Below, one piece after another: positions 1 to 9,812 of a DNA stretch of 64,000 nt; the stretch's first letter is position 1; each line of letters begins with the position of its first letter. The stretch is from Acidobacteriota bacterium (GTDB taxonomy: Bacteria; Acidobacteriota; Terriglobia; Acidiferrales; UBA7541). The translations under genes were made by a program, and so were the position numbers. Below the pieces are notes generated by a model. It ran no database searches. It had not been told where the DNA came from and saw only the letters and a list, made by a program, of their open reading frames with translations. The stretch spans positions 62,001 to 126,000 of the forward strand of contig QHYI01000114.1 of the NCBI GenBank assembly GCA_003223245.1. Direction: 5' to 3'.

Positions 1-9
1 GATGCAGAA

Positions 10-621
10 ATGGGTGTGAAGGAGCGCAGGGCGCGGCAGAAGAAGTATTTGCGACAGGAGATCCTGGACGCCGCAACGGAGCTATTTGTACAGGAGCGGT
101 ACGAAAACGTATCCATGCGGCGGATTGCGGACAAGATCGAATACTCACCGACGACGATTTATATCTATTTCAAAGACAAGGCCGATTTACTCGAGCAGGT
201 ATGCAAGGAAACGTTTGCGAGGCTGGTGCAGAAACTGAGCAAGATTATGGAGCAGCCGGGAGAGCCATTGGACCGCCTGAAGCGGGGACTCATTGCCTAT
301 ATCGAGTTTGGACTCGAAAACCCACAACAATACAGGACTACATTCATGATGCCGATTCCGGAAGGATTCGACCATGAGAAATATCATGAGGCAGACTCGC
401 CGGGGATGCAGGCCTTTTCTTTCCTGACGCGCGGGCTGACGGAATGCATTAAAGCGGGAAAACTGCGGGCGATAAACGTGGAATTGGCGGCGCAAACGCT
501 CTGGGCGGGAATCCATGGGATTACGTCGCTGTTGATCACGCATAACACTTTTCCATGGGTGGGCCAGGAGAAAGTGATTCATTCCACGGTAGATACGCTG
601 GTCGCGGGGCTAGCGAGGTAA
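10..621 (+). CDS. TetR/AcrR family transcriptional regulator
   Basis: N-terminal TetR HTH (ILDAATELFVQERYENVSMRRIADKIEYSPTTIYIYFKDKADLL); adjacent to efflux operon. Confidence 0.9.
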   Translation: MGVKERRARQKKYLRQEILDAATELFVQERYENVSMRRIADKIEYSPTTIYIYFKDKADLLEQVCKETFARLVQKLSKIMEQPGEPLDRLKRGLIAYIEFGLENPQQYRTTFMMPIPEGFDHEKYHEADSPGMQAFSFLTRGLTECIKAGKLRAINVELAAQTLWAGIHGITSLLITHNTFPWVGQEKVIHSTVDTLVAGLAR

Positions 622-770
622 GAGAGAAAAATTTTTACAACCTAGGTTAACGCTGTTCATTTATTGAGTTGCGTTACCTGTGGCAATGGCAGCGTGGGGC
701 AAAGCCCCATAAGGGGCGGCCAGAATATTGGCTGCAGAAGCAAGAATCGAAGCGGTAGAGATTCAATACT

Positions 771-833
771 GACCATATATGGTCATTATAGGCAAGCTAA
801 TATGCGGTCATATGTCCATATATGGGCTATAAT
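771..833 (+). promoter_or_regulatory. Candidate promoter/operator of efflux operon: two CCATATATGG palindromes and a TATAAT -10
   Basis: GACCATATATGGTC (771-784) and CCATATATGG (816-825), centres 43 bp apart; TATAAT at 828-833. Confidence 0.55.
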
Positions 834-907
834 GAAACAGTACGGATTCGGCGGCTATGGGACAAGGCTTTTATTTCTAGTATGTTACGAGTCAACCGAA
901 AGTCGAC

Positions 908-2638
908 ATGGAAGTGGAAAAGCTCATGCATCTACACACGCCGCACGAGAAACAATCCATGTTACGAATTACAACGCAAAAGAAACGCGGAAAGACCGTC
1001 CTCAGCATCGAAGGGCGCCTGGCGGGGCCGCTGGTGGCGACGCTAGGGCAGTCCTGGCGGGAGCTCCGCACGGCTTCACCAAACGAGAAAGTGCACGTAG
1101 ACCTGTGCGGTGTGAGCTTCATTGATGCCGCCGGAAAGGTGCTGCTGAAAGAGATCCACCGGCAGGGCGGGGAATTGATCGCGGAGGGCTGCCTGAATCA
1201 AGCCATTGTGGATGAAATCGTCAAAAGCGAGAAAGAGACGAAGGGCAATAACCGGAAAGAGCGCTCAAAGGGATCACACATCGTTTTTTACGTTGCGCTG
1301 TTCAGCCTGCTGCTGGGCGCGACGACGGCCCAGGCGCAGTCACGCCCGAAAGCGCCATTCCTTCCGCCGGCTGCGCCGACCGAGGTAATGCGGCTGACAT
1401 TAGAACAAGCGGTATCGCTGGCGCTGAAACAGAATCCCACCGAGCAGATCGCGATTTTTACCGCGGCCGAAAGCGAGCAGGACAAAAACATCGCGCTGGC
1501 GGACCTGCTGCCGCAAGCGGGCGCCCGCATTTCCGACGAAGCCCAAAAGGTGAATTTGCTGGCGCAGTTCGGCGGGAGGGCGTTGCCTTTTCCGGGATTC
1601 CCGAAGACGCTGGGGCCCTATCAGCTGTTTTCGGCGGGCCCGAGCGTAAGCCAGCCGGTCTTCGACTTGACCTTGTGGCAGAGATATCAAGCGGCGCGGA
1701 ACACGGCCAGCGCGAGCAAGGCGAACAGCCTGTCGACGCGGGAGCAAGTGATTCTGTTGGTAGTTTCGCAGTACATCGGGACGCTGCGCGCGGTGGCGAA
1801 TGTACAGGCGTCGCAATCGCGCGTGGAGCTAGCCCAAGCGCTCTATGACCAAGCCGCGGACCTCCAGAAAGAGGGAGTGGGCACGGGAATCGATACACTA
1901 CGCGCGAACGTGGAACTGCAAAATGAAAAGCAGCGGCTGTTGGAGGCGGAGAACGACCGGGAAACGTCGCTGTATGGGTTGAGCCGGTTGCTCAATCTGG
2001 ATCCTCGGCAAAAAGTTGAACTAACGGACACGCTGAATTTTTTTGACACGCCGCAGCCGGAAGTGGAGGCGAGCATCGCAGAGGCTCTGACGAACCGGCA
2101 GGAGTGGAAGGCACTGGGCTCGCAGATCAAGGCTGCGGAAGATGAGAAGAGGGCGGCGCGGGATTCGCGGCTGCCGTCGGTGCGGTTTGACGGTGAATTT
2201 TCTTACCTGGGGACTTCAGGAAATACGACCGTCCCAACGTACACGTATCAAGGAAGCGTGAATTTGCCGCTGTTCACGGGCGGAAAGATTCGCGCGGAGG
2301 TGGTGAGGGCGGAGCTGGAAATTCGAAAACTCGAGGAACAGCGCGCGGATTTGCGCAATCAGATTGCGTTGGATGTGAAGACCGCGCTGCTGAATCTGGA
2401 TTCAGCGCGCAGTGAAGTGCAAGTGGCGAACCTGGGCGTGCAGCTTTCGAAGGAGGAAGTAAATCAGGCGCGCGACCGGTTCAATGCCGGCGTGGCGAAC
2501 AACATTGAGGTGATCCAGGCGCAGGATTCCTTGTCGCGCGCAAATGACAATCAAATTGTGGCGCTTTATCGGTTCAATCAGGCGCGAGCGGATTTGGCGC
2601 GAGCGATCGGGCAGATGGAAAAGGTTTACGCGAAGTGA
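908..2638 (+). CDS. TolC-family outer membrane efflux protein with N-terminal STAS-like domain
   Basis: STAS-like VHVDLCGVSFIDAAGKVLLKEIHRQGGELIAEG, then signal-peptide-like segment, then TolC repeats (LTLEQAVSLALKQNP; GVATNIEVIQAQDSL-like motif). Confidence 0.85.
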   Translation: MEVEKLMHLHTPHEKQSMLRITTQKKRGKTVLSIEGRLAGPLVATLGQSWRELRTASPNEKVHVDLCGVSFIDAAGKVLLKEIHRQGGELIAEGCLNQAIVDEIVKSEKETKGNNRKERSKGSHIVFYVALFSLLLGATTAQAQSRPKAPFLPPAAPTEVMRLTLEQAVSLALKQNPTEQIAIFTAAESEQDKNIALADLLPQAGARISDEAQKVNLLAQFGGRALPFPGFPKTLGPYQLFSAGPSVSQPVFDLTLWQRYQAARNTASASKANSLSTREQVILLVVSQYIGTLRAVANVQASQSRVELAQALYDQAADLQKEGVGTGIDTLRANVELQNEKQRLLEAENDRETSLYGLSRLLNLDPRQKVELTDTLNFFDTPQPEVEASIAEALTNRQEWKALGSQIKAAEDEKRAARDSRLPSVRFDGEFSYLGTSGNTTVPTYTYQGSVNLPLFTGGKIRAEVVRAELEIRKLEEQRADLRNQIALDVKTALLNLDSARSEVQVANLGVQLSKEEVNQARDRFNAGVANNIEVIQAQDSLSRANDNQIVALYRFNQARADLARAIGQMEKVYAK

Positions 2639-2651
2639 CACTGGGGGAACG

Positions 2652-3950
2652 ATGAGCGTCGAGATAGAAGTTGGATTGGAGAATGCGGCAAAGGCGCCAA
2701 AGGTTACCGAAGATCTGTCTTTGGAGGAAGCCCCCAAAGGTTTGGTCAACCCGAAAACGAAGCGGCTGCTGTTTGCGGGAGGGGCGGGGGCGCTGATCGC
2801 GCTGGCTGGACTGTACTTCTATTACCACGGGCGCGAGTCGACCGACGACGCGCAGGTGGATGGGCATATCACGCCCATCGCTTCCAAAGTGTACGGCCGT
2901 GTGGCGCAAGTCTTGGTGGATGACAACCAGGCGGTGAAAGCGGGGCAAGTGCTGGTGAAGATTGACCCGCGCGATTATCAAGCCGCGGTGGATCAGGCGA
3001 AGGCCTCCTTGTCGCTGGCGGAAAGCGAGGCCAAATCCGCAGGAGTGGATGTGCCGCGAACGCGGGAGAACGTGTTGAGTGGAACAACCAGCGCAGCTGC
3101 GCAACTCCTGGAAGCGCAGGCGAATCTGGCGCGCGCGCAAGCCACTTACGAGCAAGCGCAAACCGCGGATTTGGCGTTGGCAGAAGCCAATGTGGAAAAG
3201 AGCAAAGCCAACGCGGAGCTGGCGAAGGCGGACCTGGCGCGCTACCAGCCGCTCATGGAAAACGGGGAGATCTCGAAGCAGCAATACGACGCGGCGAAGG
3301 CCAACGCGGACGCCACCGCGAGCGCACTGAGAGCGGACCAGGAGAAGCTGGCGCAGGCACAGCGCAACGTGGACGTGGCCAAGGCGCAACTCGAAGCGGC
3401 AAAAGCGCGCGTGGACCAAGCGAAAGCCGAAGTGTCCTCCGCGCGCGCGAATGTGAAGCAAGTGAACATGAAAGCGGCGGACGAGCAGGCCAAGATCGCG
3501 AAAGTGGAGCAAGCGCGCGCGGCGCTGGAAGCCGCGCAACTGAACTTGAGCTACACGGAGATTGTTGCGCCGGTCGACGGTGTGGCGACGCACAAGCAAG
3601 TCGAGCCGGGGCAGATTGTGCAAGCCGGGCAAGGGCTGCTGGTGGTGGTGCCGTTAAAGGATGTTTGGGTGACAGCGAACTTCCGGGAAACCCAGCTGAA
3701 GAACATGAAGCCGGGACAAAAGGCGGAAGTGAAAGTCGATACCTATGGCAAGACCTTCAGTGGGCACGTGGATTCGATTGCCGGTGCGACGGGGTCGGTG
3801 CTGAGCCTGCTGCCGCCGGAAAATGCCACGGGGAACTTCGTGAAAGTGGTGCAGCGGATTCCGGTGAAGATTGTGCTCGATCCGATTCCGCCGGAGAAGG
3901 CCGTGCTGCGGCCGGGAATGAACGTGGACGCTACCGTGTTTACGCGGTAA
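2652..3950 (+). CDS. HlyD/EmrA-family membrane fusion protein
   Basis: Single N-terminal TM, biotinyl/lipoyl-like halves (VDGHITPIASKVYGRVAQVLVDDNQAVKAGQVLVKIDPRDY), long Ala-rich coiled coil; ATG at 2652 trimmed from ORF. Confidence 0.9.
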   Translation: MSVEIEVGLENAAKAPKVTEDLSLEEAPKGLVNPKTKRLLFAGGAGALIALAGLYFYYHGRESTDDAQVDGHITPIASKVYGRVAQVLVDDNQAVKAGQVLVKIDPRDYQAAVDQAKASLSLAESEAKSAGVDVPRTRENVLSGTTSAAAQLLEAQANLARAQATYEQAQTADLALAEANVEKSKANAELAKADLARYQPLMENGEISKQQYDAAKANADATASALRADQEKLAQAQRNVDVAKAQLEAAKARVDQAKAEVSSARANVKQVNMKAADEQAKIAKVEQARAALEAAQLNLSYTEIVAPVDGVATHKQVEPGQIVQAGQGLLVVVPLKDVWVTANFRETQLKNMKPGQKAEVKVDTYGKTFSGHVDSIAGATGSVLSLLPPENATGNFVKVVQRIPVKIVLDPIPPEKAVLRPGMNVDATVFTR

Positions 3951-4030
3951 GCGGGAATAAAGAAAGGGAGTAAAGCAGTTGTACGTAGAAAGTGTAAGGC
4001 TCAGGAAAGGGAGCCAAAAACCCAAGAGCG

Positions 4031-5620
4031 ATGAGGCACAGGCTGCTATCCAAGTTAAGGATGCCCGACGGAACCATCAACCCCTGGGTGATCGCGCTGA
4101 CCGTGACGCTTGCGACGTTTATGGAAGTGCTGGACACGTCGATTGCGAACGTCTCGCTGCCACACATCGCCGGCAATCTCTCGGTGGGCGAAGACGAGTC
4201 GACCTGGGTGCTGACGTCGTACCTGGTTTCGAACGCCATCATCCTGCCGCTTTCGGGCTGGTTTTCTGGGCTGCTGGGGCGGAAGCGGTTCTACATGTTG
4301 TGCGTGGCGCTGTTCACAGCGAGTTCGTTTTTGTGCGGACTCGCGCCGAGCCTGGGCGTGCTGGTGCTGTTCCGGATTTTGCAAGGCGCGGGTGGAGGCG
4401 GATTGCAGCCGAGCGAGCAAGCGATTCTGAACGACACGTTTCCGCTGGAGAAGCGCGGGATGGCGTTCGCGGTGTACGGCATTGCTGTGGTCGTGGCCCC
4501 CACGATTGGTCCGTGGCTGGGCGGCTGGATCACCGACAATTTTTCCTGGAGATGGGTGTTTTACATCAACGTGCCGGTGGGAATTCTCTCGTTGCTGCTG
4601 ACGAGCATTCTGGTCAGCGACCCGCCGTATATGAAGAAAGCGAATTTCAAGGCGGGATTCCGGATCGACTACATCGGAATTGGCTTGATCAGCCTGGGTC
4701 TGGGCAGCATGCAAATCATCCTGGACAAAGGGCAGCGCGAGGATTGGTTTGCGTCGAACTTCATTACCGGATTCTTCGCTTTGATGCTCGTTGGGGTCAT
4801 TGCGGGCATCGTTTGGGAGTGGCGCGAGAAGGAACCGGTGGTGGATCTGAAAATGCTGAAAGACCGCAACTTCGCGGTCGCCACGCTGGCCATGTTCTTC
4901 CTGGGCTTCGTGTTGTATGCCAGCACCGTGCTGATCCCGCAGCTCTTGCAGCAATTGATGGGCTACACGGCGCAGCTAGCGGGCCTGGCATTGTCTCCCG
5001 GCGGAGCGGTGATCATGTGCATGATGCCGATCGTAGGGGTTCTGGTGTCCAAGTTAGACACGAAATTTTTGATTATCTTCGGCTGCGTAGTTTCGTCTCT
5101 GGCGTTGTTCGTGATGGCGGGTTGGGACCTGGGGCTGGATTTCCGGCACGCGGTGGAAGCGCGCATGCTGCAAGGCTTCGGGCTGGCGTTTCTCTTCATC
5201 CCCATTAACGTGGCAGCTTTCGCGTTCGTGCCGAAGGAGAAGACGAATATGGGGACGGGAATCATCAATCTGGCACGGAACGTCGGAGCGAGCGTGGGAA
5301 TCGCGTTCGTGACGACCATGCTGGACCGCCGCATTCAATTTCACACCGCACGGCTGACGGAACGCGCCAATGAATTGAGCGCGGCATATCACAATGCCCT
5401 GCAAGGCCTTCAGTTCAGGCTGGTTTCGGCCGGTTCGACCGCGGCACACGCCTACACGCAGGCGCAGGCGATGGTTTACGGCAACATCGAGCGGCAAGCC
5501 GCGATGCTGGCGTTTCTCGACGATTTCAAGATTCTGGGCATCGTGTTCTTCGCGGTGATTCCGGTTTTGATGTTGTTGAAGAGGCCGAGAATGCGCGGAG
5601 GCAACGTGCCGGTGCACTGA
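4031..5620 (+). CDS. DHA2-family MFS multidrug transporter (EmrB-like)
   Basis: TM-rich; MEVLDTSIANVSLPHIAGNLSVGEDESTWVLTSYLVSNAIILPLSGW motif. Confidence 0.93.
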   Translation: MRHRLLSKLRMPDGTINPWVIALTVTLATFMEVLDTSIANVSLPHIAGNLSVGEDESTWVLTSYLVSNAIILPLSGWFSGLLGRKRFYMLCVALFTASSFLCGLAPSLGVLVLFRILQGAGGGGLQPSEQAILNDTFPLEKRGMAFAVYGIAVVVAPTIGPWLGGWITDNFSWRWVFYINVPVGILSLLLTSILVSDPPYMKKANFKAGFRIDYIGIGLISLGLGSMQIILDKGQREDWFASNFITGFFALMLVGVIAGIVWEWREKEPVVDLKMLKDRNFAVATLAMFFLGFVLYASTVLIPQLLQQLMGYTAQLAGLALSPGGAVIMCMMPIVGVLVSKLDTKFLIIFGCVVSSLALFVMAGWDLGLDFRHAVEARMLQGFGLAFLFIPINVAAFAFVPKEKTNMGTGIINLARNVGASVGIAFVTTMLDRRIQFHTARLTERANELSAAYHNALQGLQFRLVSAGSTAAHAYTQAQAMVYGNIERQAAMLAFLDDFKILGIVFFAVIPVLMLLKRPRMRGGNVPVH

Positions 5621-5702
5621 AGAGATTTTTGGCCGTGAAACGTCAAACAGGTTTCACGAGACAAGTTTGAGGAAGCAAGTTTCATGGAACTGGGGGATGA
5701 CA

Positions 5703-6356
5703 ATGGCGACACAAGGAGCCGTGGCAATAGAAGGCAGTGAGGAAAAGTTGATTCGCGCGGGACAGCGCGGCGACCATCAAGCGGTGGAAACGCTCTTCCG
5801 CCGCTACCATCGGCCGCTGTTCCAGACCGCGCTGCGCGTGCTGGGCAACACGGAAGATGCGGAAGACGCGTTGCAGGACGGGCTGCTTTCGGCGTATCGC
5901 AATTTGAAGCGTTTCGAAGGCCGGTCGCAGTTTTCGACCTGGCTGACGCGGATCGTCATTAACGCGGCGCTGATGCGTCGGCGCAGCGCCAAGGCGCGTC
6001 CGGCGATTTCCCTGGACGAGCCGCCACGCGAAGATGAGTTGCCGGCAACGGAGCGCTTCGCGGACGACGGACTGACTCCGGAACAGGTGATGGAGAACAC
6101 GGAAATTCGCGAGATGCTCAGCGAGAATCTCGATCAGCTTTCACCGCTCCTGCGCACCGCATTCGTGCTGCGCGAAGTCGAAGGCTACTCGACTGGCGAA
6201 GCCGCGAGGAAGCTGGGCGTCACCGAAAACACGTTGAAGGCGCGTTTGTGGCGCGCGCGGCACCAGCTTGCCGAGCGGCTGGGCCGGCGCTTGCGGCGAA
6301 TGCGCGACGGCATCACCGGCGGCGGCATGGGCGATGCCGAGTGCAGCTATTGCTGA
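5703..6356 (+). CDS. RNA polymerase sigma factor, ECF/sigma-70 family
   Basis: Region 2 (DAEDALQDGLLSAYRNLKRFEGRSQFSTWLTRIVINAALMRRR) and region 4 (RTAFVLREVEGYSTGEAARKLGVTENTLKARLWRARHQL). Confidence 0.93.
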   Translation: MATQGAVAIEGSEEKLIRAGQRGDHQAVETLFRRYHRPLFQTALRVLGNTEDAEDALQDGLLSAYRNLKRFEGRSQFSTWLTRIVINAALMRRRSAKARPAISLDEPPREDELPATERFADDGLTPEQVMENTEIREMLSENLDQLSPLLRTAFVLREVEGYSTGEAARKLGVTENTLKARLWRARHQLAERLGRRLRRMRDGITGGGMGDAECSYC

Positions 6357-7231
6357 AAAAATGAGGTAAAGGAAGCAGAGGAGGCCGCTTTGTAGCGGCC
6401 GAGGACGCGCAATTCACTGGTGGCTTTGCGCACTTCCGCGAGGGCGTGGTCGAGGTTGACGGCATCTTCTGCTTCCAGGTCAATGAAGAATTGGTATTCC
6501 CAGGGCCGGCCGTGGATGGGCCGGCTTTCGATTTTGAGCAGATTCACGCCGTGTTTCGCAAAGGGCTCAAGCGACGCAAGCAGCGCGCCAGGACGATGCG
6601 CGAGACGCATGGCAAGCGAAGTTTTGCGCGCGCTGGCAGAAAGCCAGCAAGCCGCTTCCTTTTCGGGCACCAGAAGAACGAAGCGCGTGAAATTTTCCGG
6701 ATTGTCCTGGATGCGTTCGGCGAGAATCACGCCGTGGTAGTGCTCCGCCGCGCGGCGTCCGGCGATGGCGGCGCGAGATTTATCTCCAGCGGAAATCACC
6801 TCTCGGACGCTTCCGGCAGTATCTTCCGCAGGAATGCGTTTCCATGTCGGGTGCGCAGCGAAAAAACGCTCGCATTGTGCCAACGCCATGGGATGGGAAG
6901 CGACAGAACGGATGTCCTCCAGAGAAGTTCCGGGAAGCGCAATGAGCTGCATCTCGATGGGTAAAATCGTTTCCGCAACGATGGCGAGGCGGCTTTCCAG
7001 AAGCAAATCGAACACGCGCAGCACCGAACCGGCGAGGGAGTTCTCTACGGGAGCGAGAACAGCATCAGCAGCGCCTTCCGCAACGGATCGGAAGATAGCT
7101 TCGAACGTAGCCCGGGGCACGGTGGTTATGGATTCGCCGAGAAGTTGAATCGCGGCGGCTTCACTGAACGCCCCGGGCTCTCCTTGGAAAGCGACGCGCA
7201 TGGTCTTACGATCGGTTGTGGTCATGGTCAT
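6347..7231 (-). CDS. pheA: Prephenate dehydratase (PDT + ACT)
   Basis: MRVAFQGEPGAFSEAAAIQL; C-terminal ACT domain (HRPGALLASLEPFAKHGVNLLKIESRPIHGRPWEYQFFIDLE). Confidence 0.93.
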   Translation of the reverse strand: MTMTTTDRKTMRVAFQGEPGAFSEAAAIQLLGESITTVPRATFEAIFRSVAEGAADAVLAPVENSLAGSVLRVFDLLLESRLAIVAETILPIEMQLIALPGTSLEDIRSVASHPMALAQCERFFAAHPTWKRIPAEDTAGSVREVISAGDKSRAAIAGRRAAEHYHGVILAERIQDNPENFTRFVLLVPEKEAACWLSASARKTSLAMRLAHRPGALLASLEPFAKHGVNLLKIESRPIHGRPWEYQFFIDLEAEDAVNLDHALAEVRKATSELRVLGRYKAASSASFTSFFQQ

Positions 7232-7384
7232 GCGCTATCTTGCAATAATCCGTCAAGAACGGAAAGGTTCCAGCGCCTGGAATGAATTCTGCATCCTAAG
7301 TTTATACACCAGCCGGACCCTAGGAATCCTGTGCACAGGCCAGGTGCGAAGCTATAATTGCTCGATTCAAAACGAGGTGTTTTC

Positions 7385-7912
7385 ATGAAGAGGCCGGATG
7401 CTAGCGAATACGCGGAACATTACAGGAAGTACATAGCGAAGGTTCCGGGCACGGATATCTTGGGCATTCTCGAATCCGAGCGGCTGCACATGTCGCAATT
7501 GTTCGCCGGACGCTCGGAGCGCGACGGAAATTTCCGCTATGCGCCGGGCAAATGGACAATCAAAGAGGTTCTCGGACACATCACCGATACCGAGCGGATT
7601 TTCGCCTATCGCGCGCTGCGCATCGCCAGGTGCGATCAGACGCCGCTAGCGAGCTTCGAGCAAGATGACTTCGTGAAGAACGGAGGGTTTGCCGGCCGGA
7701 AGCTCGCGGATTTGGCCCAGGAGTTCGATATCGTCCGTGAAGCCAGCATTTTGCTGTTCCGCTCATTCAATGATGCGGCATGGTCGAGACGCGGCGTGGC
7801 CAGCCAAAAAGAAGTAACCGTACGGGCTCTCGGTTTCATCACTGCCGGACATCAGATTCACCATCGTCTGATTTTAGAAGAGCAGTACTTCCCGGCGATT
7901 CCACGCGCTTGA
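7385..7912 (+). CDS. DinB family protein
   Basis: KWTIKEVLGHITDTERIFAYRALRIARCD; C-terminal HQIHHRLILEEQYFP. Confidence 0.88.
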   Translation: MKRPDASEYAEHYRKYIAKVPGTDILGILESERLHMSQLFAGRSERDGNFRYAPGKWTIKEVLGHITDTERIFAYRALRIARCDQTPLASFEQDDFVKNGGFAGRKLADLAQEFDIVREASILLFRSFNDAAWSRRGVASQKEVTVRALGFITAGHQIHHRLILEEQYFPAIPRA

Positions 7913-8200
7913 ATCGGAGAAACTCCTTGGAGCGGCGGACCTGCAAGGGGTGTCAATCAAAAAGGCCTGCCGCGCGCGGTGCGGGGCTTTGCAGAGGCAG
8001 CCGCCAGGCATGACGGGCAAACTCGTCGCCCTTAAGATCAAGATGTTCTACATCGTGGGTCCACACGGATTGCCCTATCCGGAACCGGCCAGCCAGCGTT
8101 TCAAGCGAGGGAGATTGAGTTAGATTGAGTTACAAGGCTTTACAAGGCTCGGTTGCGAGGGCGGCAAGCGACTGCTAAACTTTGATGTTTGCTGGAAGGT

Positions 8201-8233
8201 AGCCGTCTGCGCTGGACGTGCGGACGGCTTTTT
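8201..8233 (+). terminator. Rho-independent-like terminator upstream of lpdA
   Basis: AGCCGTCTGCGC / CGGACGGCT stem followed by TTTTT. Confidence 0.6.
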
Positions 8234-8390
8234 ATGCGCCATTTTTCTACGTTTGTGAGGGCGCCCGCATAAGGGCGCGGACGCTCGCCATCCGATCTTA
8301 GCGGCCTGATCCCCTCGAGATTTTTCGAGCGTGACTGCGGTGAGAGCGCACTCCCCTCACCGGTCCGGCCCCACGGAAGGGAGACTACGA

Positions 8391-9788
8391 GTGGCAAAGT
8401 ACGATGTGGCGATCATCGGGAGCGGCCCAGGCGGGTACGTGGCGGCGATTCGCGCCGGAGAACTCGGCCTGAAGACCATTGTGGTGGAGAAGGACCCGTT
8501 CCTGGGCGGCACCTGCCTGCACGTGGGCTGCATTCCTACCAAAGTATTGCTCCACCACGCTGACGTTTACGACCATATCAAGGATGCTGCCGAGCTGGGC
8601 TTCGAGATCAGCGGCGTGAAAATCAATTGGGCCAATGTGCTGGCGCGCAAGGACAAAATCGTCAAGAAGCACGCCAAGGGAATCGAGTTTCTGTTCAAGA
8701 AGAACAAAGTGGAGTGGGTGCAAGGCTGGGGCCGATACGAGGGGCCGGGAAAAATCAGCGTCGAAAAAGACGGCAAGAAAACCACCATTGAAGCCTCGAA
8801 CGTGCTCATGGTGAGCGGCTCAGAAGCGAAGTCGCTGCCGGGAATCGAGCCCGACCACACGACCATCCTCACGAACCGCTCGATTCTAGAGCTTCCGGAA
8901 ATCCCGAAATCGCTGATAGTGGTGGGCGCGGGCGCGGTGGGCGTGGAGTTTGCGTCGGTTTACAATTCGTTTGGGACGCAGGTCACCATTCTGGAAGCGT
9001 TGCCGCGCGTCGTGCCGCTAGAAGACGAAGAGATTTCCGCGGAACTGAGCAAGGCTTTCCAGAAGAAAGGCATCCAGATTTTCACGGGCTGCAGCGTCGA
9101 GTCCGCCAAGAAAGACGCGAAGGGCGTCGCCGTGGCGTTCAAGGATAAGGACGGTAAGTCACAAACGCTGCAAGCGGAAAAGCTGCTGCTAGCCGTGGGC
9201 CGCAAACCGATGACCGATGGCTGTGGGTTGGAGAAATCGAAAGCTAAGATGGAGCGCGGATTCGTGCACGTGGGCGAGTACATGGAAACGGCGGAAAAAG
9301 GGTTGTACGCCATCGGCGACATCGTTGCGGGCCTGCCGCAACTCGCGCACGCGGCGATGATGGAAGGCATCCTCGCGGTAACGCACATTGCGGGCAAGCC
9401 GGCGCCTCAAATTGTGAGGACGCGCATTCCCAACGCTACGTATTGCGAGCCGCAAATCGGCTCGATTGGGTTGACGGAAAAGCAGGCGCGCGACGCGGGA
9501 TATGCGGTGAAAACGGGAAAGTTTCCATTTGCTGGAAACAGTAAGGCTACGATCTTGGGCGCCCATGGCGGATTCATCAAAGTGGTCTCCGAAGAGACTT
9601 ACGGCGAAGTGCTTGGTATTCATATTATCGGGCCGCTGGCAACGGAGATTTTGTCGGAAGCGGCAGCGGTGTTGAATCTAGAAGGCACCATCGACGACAT
9701 GATGAACATGATTCATGCGCACCCCACGGTGTGGGAAGGCATGGGAGACGCGTTTGCGTCTGTGCGCGGGTTGCAGATTAATGTGTAG
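8391..9788 (+). CDS. lpdA: Dihydrolipoyl dehydrogenase (E3)
   Basis: VAKYDVAIIGSGPGGYVAAIRAGELGLKTIVVEK..GGTCLHVGCIPTK; HAHPTVWEGMGDA; GTG start. Confidence 0.95.
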   Translation: MAKYDVAIIGSGPGGYVAAIRAGELGLKTIVVEKDPFLGGTCLHVGCIPTKVLLHHADVYDHIKDAAELGFEISGVKINWANVLARKDKIVKKHAKGIEFLFKKNKVEWVQGWGRYEGPGKISVEKDGKKTTIEASNVLMVSGSEAKSLPGIEPDHTTILTNRSILELPEIPKSLIVVGAGAVGVEFASVYNSFGTQVTILEALPRVVPLEDEEISAELSKAFQKKGIQIFTGCSVESAKKDAKGVAVAFKDKDGKSQTLQAEKLLLAVGRKPMTDGCGLEKSKAKMERGFVHVGEYMETAEKGLYAIGDIVAGLPQLAHAAMMEGILAVTHIAGKPAPQIVRTRIPNATYCEPQIGSIGLTEKQARDAGYAVKTGKFPFAGNSKATILGAHGGFIKVVSEETYGEVLGIHIIGPLATEILSEAAAVLNLEGTIDDMMNMIHAHPTVWEGMGDAFASVRGLQINV

Positions 9789-9812
9789 CGAGTGACTCGT
9801 GATTGGTGACTG

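Noticed and set aside
2574-3632. 352-aa minus-strand ORF
   Set aside because: Antisense to HlyD coiled coil; Arg/Leu/His-rich artefact of biased codon usage.
3979-5208. 409-aa plus-strand ORF
   Set aside because: Lies out of frame within the clear MFS transporter gene (4031-5620); Arg/Gly/His-rich shadow translation.
8111-8150. CRISPR-like repeat
   Set aside because: Only two copies each of two different 10-mers, no spacers or cas genes.
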